6,240 nucleotides of DNA from Cytophagales bacterium (GCA_025455595.1 JALOMD010000578.1:1-6240); one strand, 5' to 3'. Shown: positions 1-5,207, numbered from the stretch's first letter. Translations and numbers: made by a program. Notes: generated from the letters alone by a model not told the origin.

Positions 1-756
1 GGCCGTCAGTTGGTCGGAGGTGGCCGTCACGTGGCGCATCGTCACTTGGTCAAGCAATTCGGTTCGCATCACGGAGGCAAACTGCGCCTTCAGCATCGGG
101 TGGTCGCCGTCCACGCACACCAAGCCTTGCTCGCCGAACAGTTCGGCGGCCCACTGGCGGGTGGCGGCGGCCAGCGTCTCGTTCTGAAGGTAAGCCTGCT
201 CGAAAACGGGGAATTTTTCGGGCAGTTGCGCCAGCACCGTTGCCATTCCCTGCGGATTCATGCGACCCACGGCCCCGGTTTGGTCGGTTTCCCACGCGTA
301 TTTCTTGCCGAACAAATGGAAATGATTGATTTCGGCGAAGTCGTGGTCTTCGGTGGCCATCCAATAGACAGGCACAAAGTGAAAGTCCGGGTACGCGGCA
401 TTCAGTTGTTTGGCCAAATTGGTCACGGTCACCAGCTTGTAAATCACATAAAGCGGCCCGCTGAAAATATTGAGTTGGTGCCCGGTGGTGACGGTGAACG
501 TGTTGGGCTGCCGCAGCCGGTCTATCTGCGCCAGCACGGCCGGGTTGTCGAGGTTAGCGTATTGCGCCGAAAGCACTTGGTGCAGCGTCTCGCGTTTGGC
601 CGCATCGAACGTCCGTTGGCCCGCCACCAGCCCGAAAGCCTCCGGCGTGGGAAATGCGTTGTAAAACGGCTGCAACGTATCTTTTCGGGAAATGTAATCC
701 AGGAAAAGCGAAGAAAACTGATTGGTTTGCGCCAACGGCAGGAAACGGGAAGTCAT
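1..756 (-). CDS. bshC: Bacillithiol biosynthesis cysteine-adding enzyme BshC, N-terminal half (cut by window edge)
   Basis: BshC is the putative ligase that adds cysteine to glucosaminyl-malate in the last step of bacillithiol synthesis, a cytoplasmic low-molecular-weight thiol pathway. The 252 codons visible read without a stop to base 1. Two blocks typical of the family are clear: TGHQLNIFSGPLYVIYK at residues 91-107 and VPVYWMATEDHDFAEINH at 128-145, which form the nucleotide-binding Rossmann-like core. Family members are about 520-540 residues, so roughly half is missing beyond the left edge. The start is firm: the ATG at 756-754 is preceded two codons upstream by an in-frame TGA. No Shine-Dalgarno sequence is present; the leader is an A/T-rich heptamer repeat instead. 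The gene diverges from the one at 1383, and no other bacillithiol gene is in the window. Family assignment rests on recognising the motifs by eye. Confidence 0.9.
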   Translation of the reverse strand, partial: MTSRFLPLAQTNQFSSLFLDYISRKDTLQPFYNAFPTPEAFGLVAGQRTFDAAKRETLHQVLSAQYANLDNPAVLAQIDRLRQPNTFTVTTGHQLNIFSGPLYVIYKLVTVTNLAKQLNAAYPDFHFVPVYWMATEDHDFAEINHFHLFGKKYAWETDQTGAVGRMNPQGMATVLAQLPEKFPVFEQAYLQNETLAAATRQWAAELFGEQGLVCVDGDHPMLKAQFASVMRTELLDQVTMRHVTATSDQLTA

Positions 757-762
757 GAATCA

Positions 763-797
763 ATTAAGAATTAAAAATTAAAAATTAAGAATTCGGG
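763..797. repeat. A/T-rich heptanucleotide tandem repeat before bshC
   Basis: Four consecutive 7-base units follow the pattern ATTAARA (units at 763, 770, 777 and 784), with a fifth diverged unit, ATTCGGG, at 791. The tract begins seven bases upstream of the bshC start codon and would form most of its 5' leader. An A/T-rich, unstructured leader suits Bacteroidota translation starts, which usually lack a Shine-Dalgarno sequence. Confidence 0.75.
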
Positions 798-823
798 CTT
801 TGTCTGTCACGCTTGCCAAAAGC

Positions 824-831
824 CAAATATA
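824..831 (-). promoter_or_regulatory. Candidate -7 promoter element for bshC
   Basis: Read on the minus strand this is TATATTTG, an exact match to the Bacteroidota primary-sigma -7 consensus TAnnTTTG. It lies 67 bases upstream of the bshC ATG. A TTGG about 24 bases further upstream could be the -33 element, but the spacing is slightly long. The match is direct; promoter activity is inferred. Confidence 0.45.
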
Positions 832-861
832 CGCGACTGTCCGACATTTCTTTGTCCAACA

Positions 862-890
862 GCGTTTTGAGCATTTTTTGCCCAAAACGC
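862..890. repeat. GCGTTTTGGGCA palindrome, copy A
   Basis: The 12-base arms are 862-873 and 879-890, with a five-T loop. The arms pair perfectly except for one A/C mismatch at the ninth position. This copy lies just left of the hairpin cluster and upstream of the candidate bshC promoter, so it is not placed like a terminator for either neighbour. Confidence 0.85.
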
Positions 891-901
891 CTCGTGATGT
901 T

Positions 902-1072
902 CTGCGAAGTCTTTGACTTCGCAGGATTAATCCGGTAGTCTCTGACTACCTCGTGCGAAGCACGGAACGGCGTTCCGAACGCGGCTGGTTGCGCTACACG
1001 CCGCCTGTCACGCCTCGGCGTGAGTAGTCACAGACTACCGAAATGAACACTTCGTAGCAAAATGCTACGAAG
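902..1072. repeat. Cluster of compact perfect hairpins with 2-3 base loops
   Basis: Seven independent perfect stems occur within 171 bases. They are 902-911/915-924 (10 bp, loop TTT), 934-940/944-950 (7 bp, TCT), 952-956/960-964 (5 bp, GAA), 963-968/972-977 (6 bp, GGC), 1008-1014/1017-1023 (7 bp, TC), 1024-1029/1033-1038 (6 bp, ACA) and 1050-1059/1063-1072 (10 bp, AAA). A loopless 10-base palindrome, GGATTAATCC at 924-933, joins the first two, and a 5-bp stem with a longer loop lies at 981-985/1000-1004. The second and sixth stems share the word GTAGTC/GACTAC; the word CGAAG recurs in several others. Two palindrome copies (862-890, 1100-1126) flank the cluster. Function unknown. Confidence 0.85.
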
Positions 1073-1099
1073 AACACTTTGCGATTGTCTAACATTTTC

Positions 1100-1126
1100 C
1101 GTTTTGGGCAATTTTTGCCCAAAACG
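1100..1126. repeat. GCGTTTTGGGCA palindrome, copy B
   Basis: The perfect 11-base arms are 1100-1110 and 1116-1126 around the loop ATTTT. It closes the right side of the hairpin cluster and lies seven bases before the terminal-inverted-repeat element at 1134. Confidence 0.85.
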
Positions 1127-1133
1127 CAACATC

Positions 1134-1238
1134 CGTAGGGGGCGGGGGCAAGCCCCGCCCTGTTTCCCACAGGCTCGGATTATTCTTTCGACGTGCCTGT
1201 ACGTGACGCGCTGGGCGGGGGCAAGCCCCGCCCCTACG
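1134..1238. repeat. Element with G+C-rich terminal inverted repeats, copy 1 (105 bases)
   Basis: The left arm (1134-1160, beginning CGTAGGGG) and right arm (1213-1238, ending CCCCTACG) are inverted copies of about 26 bases, differing by a single-base indel. Each arm can also fold on itself, for example 1140-1147 with 1153-1160. Inside is a second inverted pair, ACAGGC at 1169-1174 and GCCTGT at 1195-1200. A diverged copy with the same plan lies at 5446-5542. It codes for nothing and looks like a small non-autonomous mobile element or a REP/BIME-type repeat; I see no target-site duplication. Confidence 0.8.
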
Positions 1239-1252
1239 AATTGTATAATTGA

Positions 1253-1287
1253 TTTTCACTTACGACTTATCCCCTACGACTGGGTAC
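1253..1287. repeat. Degenerate heptamer repeat (TTACGAC type)
   Basis: Five 7-base units start at 1253, 1260, 1267, 1274 and 1281. TTACGAC and CTACGAC are the clearest; the others are diverged. The tract starts 15 bases right of the terminal-inverted-repeat element and ends just before the candidate rightward promoter. Confidence 0.5.
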
Positions 1288-1297
1288 TCAGAAAACG

Positions 1298-1305
1298 TAT
1301 CTTTG
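1298..1305 (+). promoter_or_regulatory. Candidate -7 promoter element for the gene at 1383
   Basis: TATCTTTG is an exact TAnnTTTG match on the plus strand, 77 bases before the start codon at 1383. I see no good TTTG at the -33 position. Transcription would begin about where the 15-bp hairpin at 1307-1339 starts, so the hairpin would be either the extreme 5' end of the mRNA or an overlapping operator. Confidence 0.45.
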
Positions 1306-1306
1306 C

Positions 1307-1339
1307 CCGAAGGCTAAACGAGTCTCGTTTAGCCTTCGG
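1307..1339. repeat. 15-bp perfect hairpin with three-base loop
   Basis: The arms 1307-1321 and 1325-1339 are perfect complements around the loop GTC. This is the strongest single hairpin in the window and has the same compact design as those at 902-1072. No T-run follows it, so it is not a standard intrinsic terminator. It starts two bases after the candidate promoter element. Confidence 0.85.
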
Positions 1340-1346
1340 TTCTGGC

Positions 1347-1374
1347 TGACGACTGACCACTCACCACTTACATT
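1347..1374. repeat. Heptamer repeat (TGACCAC type) before the gene at 1383
   Basis: The units are TGACGAC, TGACCAC, TCACCAC and the diverged TTACATT, starting at 1347, 1354, 1361 and 1368. The tract ends eight bases before the start codon at 1383 and occupies the place of a ribosome-binding site. The same repeat type occupies the same position before the gene at 2454. Confidence 0.7.
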
Positions 1375-1382
1375 GAAACAAC

Positions 1383-2225
1383 ATGCGCATCGGCGGCGTA
1401 CCCGAACACTTCAACCTGCCTTGGCGACTCGCCATCGAAGAAGGCGTTTTTGCGAATCTCGGCCTCGACCTTCAATGGACTGACTACCCCGGCGGCACCG
1501 GAGCCTTGAACCGCGCCCTCCGCGACGGCGAACTGGACTTGGCCGTAATCCTCACCGAAGGCATGGTGGCCGACATCATCAACGGCAACCCGGCCCGGAT
1601 TCTAAAAATACACGTTCGCACGCCGCTCAACTGGGGTGTTTTCGTGAATAGTGCCTCCGCGTTCCGGTCGCTGGACAACCTGCGGGCGGCGCGGTTTGCG
1701 GTGAGCCGCATGGGGTCGGGGTCGCATTTGATGGCGTATGTAAACGCCCTGCAACGCGGCTGGGACGCGACGGCCCTACGCATGGTGGTGTTGCAAAACC
1801 TCGACGGCATGAGGCGCGGCCTGCGCGACGGCGAAGCGGATGCGTTCATGTGGGAAAAGGTAATGACCCAGCCGCACGTGGACAGCGGCGAACTGCGCCG
1901 CGTGGGCGTGGTGCCTACGCCGTGGCCGGGCTTCGTGCTGGCCGCCCGTGGCGAAGTGCTGGCCGGACAGTCGGCGCAAATAGCAGCTATGTGCAAGGCG
2001 TTCAATGCGTTTGTCACTGGTTTCAAGGCCCGTCCGCACTTGGCCGAGACCATTGCGCGGCGTTACGCCCTGCCGCTGTTCGACGTGCGGCAATGGCTTG
2101 CCGAAACCGAATGGGCGACTGACAACCGCATTGACTCCTTCATGCTCGAAAACGTGATGGATGTGCTGCAAAAAGCCGGGATGATTGCAAAGAAAATACC
2201 GGTTGGGCAACTGATGTATCTGTAA
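1383..2225 (+). CDS. Periplasmic-binding-protein-like (PBP2 / NMT1-THI5 type) substrate-binding protein without signal peptide
   Basis: This 280-residue protein has the type 2 periplasmic-binding fold used by nitrate, sulfonate and pyrimidine-precursor binding proteins. It most resembles the Ca3427-like subgroup, whose ligand is not firmly known. Visible markers are GVPEHFNLPWRLAIEEGVF at residues 5-23, where helix 1 follows the first strand, the ligand-loop DYPGGTGAL at 34-42, the second-lobe entry SRMGSGSHLMAYV at 108-120, and the hinge return near PTPWPGFVLAARGE at 178-191. The chain starts directly at the first beta strand with no signal peptide, so it is probably cytoplasmic. No ABC permease or ATPase gene is adjacent. 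A role in uptake is therefore doubtful, and a soluble ligand-binding or enzyme-like role (THI5 family members are enzymes) is possible. The start at 1383 is the natural one because the fold begins at once. A palindrome follows 12 bases after the stop. Confidence 0.75.
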   Translation: MRIGGVPEHFNLPWRLAIEEGVFANLGLDLQWTDYPGGTGALNRALRDGELDLAVILTEGMVADIINGNPARILKIHVRTPLNWGVFVNSASAFRSLDNLRAARFAVSRMGSGSHLMAYVNALQRGWDATALRMVVLQNLDGMRRGLRDGEADAFMWEKVMTQPHVDSGELRRVGVVPTPWPGFVLAARGEVLAGQSAQIAAMCKAFNAFVTGFKARPHLAETIARRYALPLFDVRQWLAETEWATDNRIDSFMLENVMDVLQKAGMIAKKIPVGQLMYL

Positions 2226-2237
2226 TTGTCCCGGCAA

Positions 2238-2268
2238 GGCGTTTTGGGCAATTTTTGCCCAAAACGCC
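2238..2268. repeat. GCGTTTTGGGCA palindrome, copy C; possible transcript end
   Basis: The perfect 13-base arms 2238-2250 and 2256-2268 flank the loop ATTTT, 12 bases after the stop at 2225. The position suits a terminator or an mRNA 3'-end stabiliser. However, the T-run lies in the loop and none follows the stem, so it is not a textbook intrinsic terminator. Confidence 0.85.
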
Positions 2269-2319
2269 AAGCATTGTTCTCTGATCACTAAATACCAATT
2301 GTTCGGTCATTTCACTGCT

Positions 2320-2408
2320 CTTTGCGTCCTTTGCGAAAATCTCTGCGCCTTTGCGTGAAAAAAACAGTTGCACGCAAAGGCGCAAAGAAAAACGCGAAGG
2401 CCGCAAAG
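2320..2408. repeat. CTTTGCG-word inverted repeat element
   Basis: CTTTGCG occurs three times on the left (2320, 2329, 2349). Its complement CGCAAAG occurs three times on the right (2373, 2381, 2402), with a variant CGCGAAG at 2393. The core arms 2344-2357 and 2371-2384 are a perfect 14-bp inverted repeat with a 13-base A-rich loop, and the outer parts pair imperfectly, so the whole 89 bases form one long palindrome. It fills the gap between copy C of the palindrome and the NADAR gene. It has no coding potential that I recognise. Confidence 0.8.
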
Positions 2409-2423
2409 CGAATAGCAACAAAC

Positions 2424-2451
2424 TGACCACTTACGACTTACCACTTTCCAC
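2424..2451. repeat. Heptamer repeat (TTACCAC type) before the NADAR gene
   Basis: Four units in exact 7-base register, TGACCAC, TTACGAC, TTACCAC and TTTCCAC, start at 2424, 2431, 2438 and 2445. The ATG follows two bases after the last unit. It is of the same type as 1347-1374 and sits equally close to a start codon. Confidence 0.75.
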
Positions 2452-2453
2452 TC

Positions 2454-3005
2454 ATGAAATACAATCTCAATTGGCTGATTGAAAAACACAACAACGGCGA
2501 ACAGTTGAAATACCTTTTCTTTTGGGGCCACCAGCCGCGCAAAGACGGCAGCATCGGCGACAGTTGCTTCAGCCAATGGTGGCAGTCGGCGTTTACGGTC
2601 GGCGGCACCGAGTACAAGACCGCCGAACATTGGATGATGGCCCAAAAGGCGCGTCTGTTCAATGACGAAGAAACGCTGGCGAAAATAATCGCCGCCAAAA
2701 CGCCCGCCGAAGCCAAAAAACTGGGCCGCGCCGTGCGAAATTTCAATCCTGCGCAGTGGGACGCACACAAGTACGAATTTGTCAAAACCGGCAACGTACA
2801 CAAGTTTTCGCAGCACGCCGACTTGAAAGCGTATCTGCTCGCCACCGGCAACCTGATTATCGTGGAGGCCAGCCCGGTGGACAAGATTTGGGGCATCGGC
2901 ATGGCGAAAGACAACCCTGATGCGGAGAATCCCGCCAAGTGGAAAGGCCAAAACCTGCTCGGCTTTGCGTTGATGGCAGTGCGGGACGAACTACGCCAGC
3001 CGTAG
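2454..3005 (+). CDS. NADAR / YbiA-family N-glycosidase
   Basis: This 183-residue cytoplasmic protein belongs to the NADAR (formerly DUF1768, YbiA-like) superfamily. E. coli YbiA cleaves the N-glycosidic bond of early riboflavin-pathway intermediates; other NADAR proteins remove ADP-ribose from guanine in nucleic acid. Visible family signatures are TAEHWMMAQKARLF at residues 56-69, AKTPAEAKKLGR at 81-92, the HKFSQHADLKAYLLATG block at 116-132, SPVDKIWGIG at 140-149 and GQNLLGFALMAVRDEL at 165-180. Length matches single-domain members and all blocks are intact. No DarT-like toxin or riboflavin gene adjoins it, so the substrate cannot be decided from context. The ATG at 2454 lies two bases after a heptamer tract and gives the normal short N-terminus. 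A hairpin 20 bases past the stop may end the transcript. Confidence 0.9.
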   Translation: MKYNLNWLIEKHNNGEQLKYLFFWGHQPRKDGSIGDSCFSQWWQSAFTVGGTEYKTAEHWMMAQKARLFNDEETLAKIIAAKTPAEAKKLGRAVRNFNPAQWDAHKYEFVKTGNVHKFSQHADLKAYLLATGNLIIVEASPVDKIWGIGMAKDNPDAENPAKWKGQNLLGFALMAVRDELRQP

Positions 3006-3008
3006 CAC

Positions 3009-3161
3009 ATGCTTCAGCCCGCGCAAAATCCGACAGGATTTTTCAACTATAAACCAACGCAAGCCAGCGCGGCGTTTTGGCCGTTTGCTGGCTACAAACA
3101 GGCATTGTACGTCTCTGGTTTTACAAAAGTGAAACAGAGTTTGGAACAAGAGGTTGTCTAA
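3009..3161 (+). CDS. Possible 50-residue ORF directly after the NADAR gene
   Basis: An ATG three bases after the NADAR stop opens 50 codons ending in TAA at 3159-3161. The translation ends in a lysine/glutamate-rich tail, FTKVKQSLEQEVV. I recognise no family, signal peptide or membrane segment. The tight spacing would suit translational coupling. Against it, two clean hairpins (3025-3042 and 3062-3093) lie inside the frame, which suggests non-coding DNA or the remains of a former gene. Confidence 0.22.
   Translation: MLQPAQNPTGFFNYKPTQASAAFWPFAGYKQALYVSGFTKVKQSLEQEVV
3025..3042 (+). terminator. Probable terminator hairpin after the NADAR gene
   Basis: The arms 3025-3031 (AAAATCC) and 3036-3042 (GGATTTT) are perfect around the loop GACA, and a further T follows. 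The hairpin begins 20 bases past the stop at 3005. The T-run is inside the right arm, and A-run/T-run symmetry allows it to work in either direction. Termination is inferred from shape and place only. Confidence 0.45.
3062..3093. repeat. Interrupted hairpin (AGCCAGC / GCTGGCT)
   Basis: An outer 7-bp stem, 3062-3068 with 3087-3093, encloses an inner 4-bp stem, 3070-3073 with 3080-3083. No T-run follows. It is either a structured RNA segment or a decayed repeat, in the gap before the gene at 3214. Confidence 0.5.
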
Positions 3162-3213
3162 AACATCTACGCCATTCAGATGAAAAACAAATTGAATTTT
3201 TCCACCGAAAAAC

Positions 3214-3678
3214 ATGAGACTTCGCCCTGACACAAACGTAGCGTGTTACCATGCCGACTACAGGCCAGCGATAGGCTTTTTCGTCTTGGGCTTTCTGCTA
3301 TCGGTCGCCATTGTGTTCGGTAGTAGCCCTGTCGAAAGTTGGGTGGTGCTGGCCTGGCTGCCTGTGTCCCTGTTCGTAGCGGCATTTCTTAAAACTCGGA
3401 CGTATTCTGTTACCGAAAAAACGCTTACAGCCAGCTACCTGTGGGGACTGTTCCCAAGGCGATACGACTTACAACAAATCCGCAGAGTGAAAACAACTGA
3501 ACAAAAACCAACCGGACGAGAAGGAGGTTTTTACGTAGTGCTGACTTTGAGTTCAAAATACTACATTGCCAAAAGAATCCGTGTGGAATTTTTAGACGGT
3601 ACACATTTGAAAATTGACGGCCGCACGCTTGTTGCACAAGACTACGTAAGGCTCGCACAAAGATTGAAGAGCAGATGA
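3214..3678 (+). CDS. Small membrane protein with two helices and a bacterial PH-like tail
   Basis: I do not recognise a named gene. The 154-residue protein has two hydrophobic helices, at about residues 18-36 and 42-59, joined by a short polar turn. A soluble C-terminal domain of about 90 residues follows. Its pattern of strands ending in a helix (TYSVTEKTLTASYL at 63-76, then YDLQQIRRVK, VRVEFLDGTHLKI-like strands and a final helix VRLAQRLKSR) is typical of bacterial PH-like (bPH) domains on membrane anchors; such domains are structural and give no reaction. The first ATG after an in-frame TGA at 3193-3195 was taken as start. The gene is poorer in G+C than its neighbours: bases 3541-3600 contain 22 G+C against 44 in 4501-4560 of the M23 gene (single hand-counted lines). 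It is monocistronic by spacing. Confidence 0.65.
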   Translation: MRLRPDTNVACYHADYRPAIGFFVLGFLLSVAIVFGSSPVESWVVLAWLPVSLFVAAFLKTRTYSVTEKTLTASYLWGLFPRRYDLQQIRRVKTTEQKPTGREGGFYVVLTLSSKYYIAKRIRVEFLDGTHLKIDGRTLVAQDYVRLAQRLKSR

Positions 3679-3732
3679 ACTTCTCTTGGCGGCAGCACAG
3701 CCCCGCCTTGTAGGATGGTCGGCGTATTTTTT

Positions 3733-3744
3733 GCGTTTTAGGCA
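3733..3744. repeat. Half copy of the GCGTTTTGGGCA palindrome (variant GCGTTTTAGGCA)
   Basis: This 12-mer equals the right arm of copy E (5640-5651) read on the other strand, and is followed by an A-rich loop as in full copies. The second arm has decayed beyond pairing. It lies between the stop at 3678 and the M23 gene. Confidence 0.6.
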
Positions 3745-3815
3745 AAAATTGTCAAATCCCTCAACAAGCGGGAACAGCCAAAACGCCGCTGGCGCACTTT
3801 TTTGACAGACTGCGC

Positions 3816-3835
3816 GTTGAAAAAACGTTTTCAAC
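3816..3835. repeat. 8-bp hairpin in the leader of the M23 gene
   Basis: The arms 3816-3823 (GTTGAAAA) and 3828-3835 (TTTTCAAC) pair perfectly around AACG and end 28 bases before the ATG at 3864. No function can be read from it. It may structure the 5' leader or mark the end of transcripts from upstream. Confidence 0.5.
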
Positions 3836-3863
3836 CTTTCAAACCGAAGAAGTCGTTTTGTCC

Positions 3864-5207
3864 ATGCGCCGCCTTTTGCTTCGCCGCTTGCAACGCGGAT
3901 TCCTGCTTTGCTTCGTATCTCTGCCGCTGGCCTTGGCCGGGTGCGGCAAAACCACGCCCATCCGCGACGTTTTCCGCAAGCAGACAGCCTACGAGAAATA
4001 CCAACAAGCCCTCAAAGACACCCGCCTCGACCAGACAGCCCTCGGCCGCGACTGGCTGCTGGCCGGGCAGCGTGCCCTCCGCGACTCGGTGCTGATGCCG
4101 GTGCCGTTTCGCGAGACGGCTTATTTTGCCGCCGACAAGCCTACAGCTTACGGGTTCCGGTTCCATGCCCGACGCGGCGAACGCATCAGCGTGCAACTGA
4201 CCGTGCAGGCCGCACAACCGGTGCGGATGTTCGTGGATGTGTTCGCTTGGGACGGCACGCCCAAGCCCTTGATTTCCAGCGACTCGACGGGCACGCTGAC
4301 TTTCGATGTGGACGAAGACCGCACGCACTTGGTGCGCGTCCAGCCCGAACTGCTCCGCAGCGGCCGCTATACGCTGACGGTTGCCAGCGGGCCGTCGCTG
4401 GGGTTTCCGGTGCGGGGCAAAACCGACAAGGACATCGGCAGTTTTTGGGGGGCCGTTCGCGACGGCGGCCAGCGGCGGCACGAGGGGATTGACATCTTCG
4501 CCCCACGCGGCACACCGGCCGTTGCGTCCGTCGGCGGAACCGTGCGGGAGGTGAACACCAACAATCTCGGCGGCAAGGTGGTGTGGCTCCGCGACGATGC
4601 CCGCAACCAAGTGCTCTACTACGCCCACCTCGACACGCAACTGGTGCAACCCGGCCAGCGGGTGAGCCTCGGCGACACACTGGGACTGGTGGGTACCACC
4701 GGAAACGCCCGGTTCACCGCGCCGCATTTGCACTTCGGCATTTACCGCTGGCTCACGGGAGCCATTGACCCGTACCCGTTCGTGAAGTCGCCAGCGGGGC
4801 CGCCGCCTGCCGTGCAGGTGCCGCTCGAAAACCTGGGCCGGTGGCACCGCATTTCGGTCAAGAAAGCCGAATTGCGGGCATTGCCTTCCGACAAGTCTCC
4901 CGCCTCCGACTTGGAGCGACACACACCGCTGCTGGTTCTGGGCGGCAACGCCGACTGGTTCCGCGTGCAACTGCCCACGGGCGAGCAAGGGTACGTGGCC
5001 GCCCGGAAAACCGAACTTGTCCGGCTGCCTGTACGTCGCGTGAAACTTCCGTCCGACACGCCCGTCACCGACCAGCCGCTTTCCGCTGCGCCAATCGTGG
5101 AAACATTGCCCGGTGGTACTTCTGTCTCAACGCTGGCCCGTTTCGGAAACTATTGGCTGGTGGAAACCGCACGTTTCGGGCTGGGGTGGATAGAAGCGGG
5201 AGACTAA
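3864..5207 (+). CDS. M23 (LytM-type) metallopeptidase lipoprotein with two SH3-like domains
   Basis: This is a predicted zinc peptidase cutting peptidoglycan cross-links, anchored by lipid in the cell envelope. The ATG at 3864 gives 447 residues and an ideal lipoprotein signal: basic MRRLLLRRLQR, a hydrophobic stretch, then lipobox LAGC with Cys27 as the lipidated residue. Residues 28-180 form a beta-rich N-terminal region of unknown type. The M23 core spans about 185-307 with all ligands present: His206 and Asp210 in HEGID, His255 in YYAHLD, and His288/His290 in PHLHFG, so it should be active. Two SH3-like repeats follow, about 327-388 and 390-447, plausibly binding wall peptides. A TTG two codons earlier (3858) is an alternative start, but the ATG fits better. 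G+C is high. The gene converges on the beta-barrel gene beyond 5670. Confidence 0.9.
   Translation: MRRLLLRRLQRGFLLCFVSLPLALAGCGKTTPIRDVFRKQTAYEKYQQALKDTRLDQTALGRDWLLAGQRALRDSVLMPVPFRETAYFAADKPTAYGFRFHARRGERISVQLTVQAAQPVRMFVDVFAWDGTPKPLISSDSTGTLTFDVDEDRTHLVRVQPELLRSGRYTLTVASGPSLGFPVRGKTDKDIGSFWGAVRDGGQRRHEGIDIFAPRGTPAVASVGGTVREVNTNNLGGKVVWLRDDARNQVLYYAHLDTQLVQPGQRVSLGDTLGLVGTTGNARFTAPHLHFGIYRWLTGAIDPYPFVKSPAGPPPAVQVPLENLGRWHRISVKKAELRALPSDKSPASDLERHTPLLVLGGNADWFRVQLPTGEQGYVAARKTELVRLPVRRVKLPSDTPVTDQPLSAAPIVETLPGGTSVSTLARFGNYWLVETARFGLGWIEAGD

Larger units (their letters stand above)
757..1382. other. Divergent intergenic region filled with short repeats
   Basis: This 626-base gap separates bshC (leftward) from the gene at 1383 (rightward). 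I see no convincing gene in it. The one longer reading frame, about 1062-1349 on the plus strand, runs straight through inverted repeats and resembles nothing. In order the gap holds an A/T heptamer repeat, a leftward promoter word, a GCGTTTTGGGCA palindrome, a cluster of small hairpins, a second palindrome, a G+C-rich terminal-inverted-repeat element, heptamer repeats, a rightward promoter word, a 15-bp hairpin and more heptamers. Almost every base belongs to a repeat of some kind. Confidence 0.8.

Noticed and set aside
10..774. 254-codon plus-strand frame
   Set aside because: It is the reverse-strand shadow of bshC; the minus-strand translation carries clear family motifs, while this one is low-complexity and rich in Gly, Arg, Val and His.
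902..1072. CRISPR array
   Set aside because: The repeats are individual palindromes of different sequence with no constant repeat length or unique spacers.
1241..1251. TATAAT-like -10 box (TTGTATAATTG)
   Set aside because: Bacteroidota primary promoters use TAnnTTTG; no matching -35 was seen, and TATCTTTG at 1298 is nearer the gene.
1062..1349. 95-codon plus-strand frame in the divergent gap
   Set aside because: It reads through a hairpin, a palindrome, the terminal-repeat element and heptamers, and resembles no protein.
3784..3803. Short stem CGCC/GGCG followed by six T, as a terminator for the gene at 3214
   Set aside because: The stem is only four base pairs and lies about 100 bases past the stop; too weak to call.
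3858..3863. TTG start for the M23 gene
   Set aside because: The ATG two codons later is a better initiator and begins a standard basic signal-peptide N-region.
3831..4988. 385-codon minus-strand frame opposite the M23 gene
   Set aside because: It is a shadow produced by high G+C codons; the plus strand has a lipobox, intact zinc ligands and SH3-like domains.
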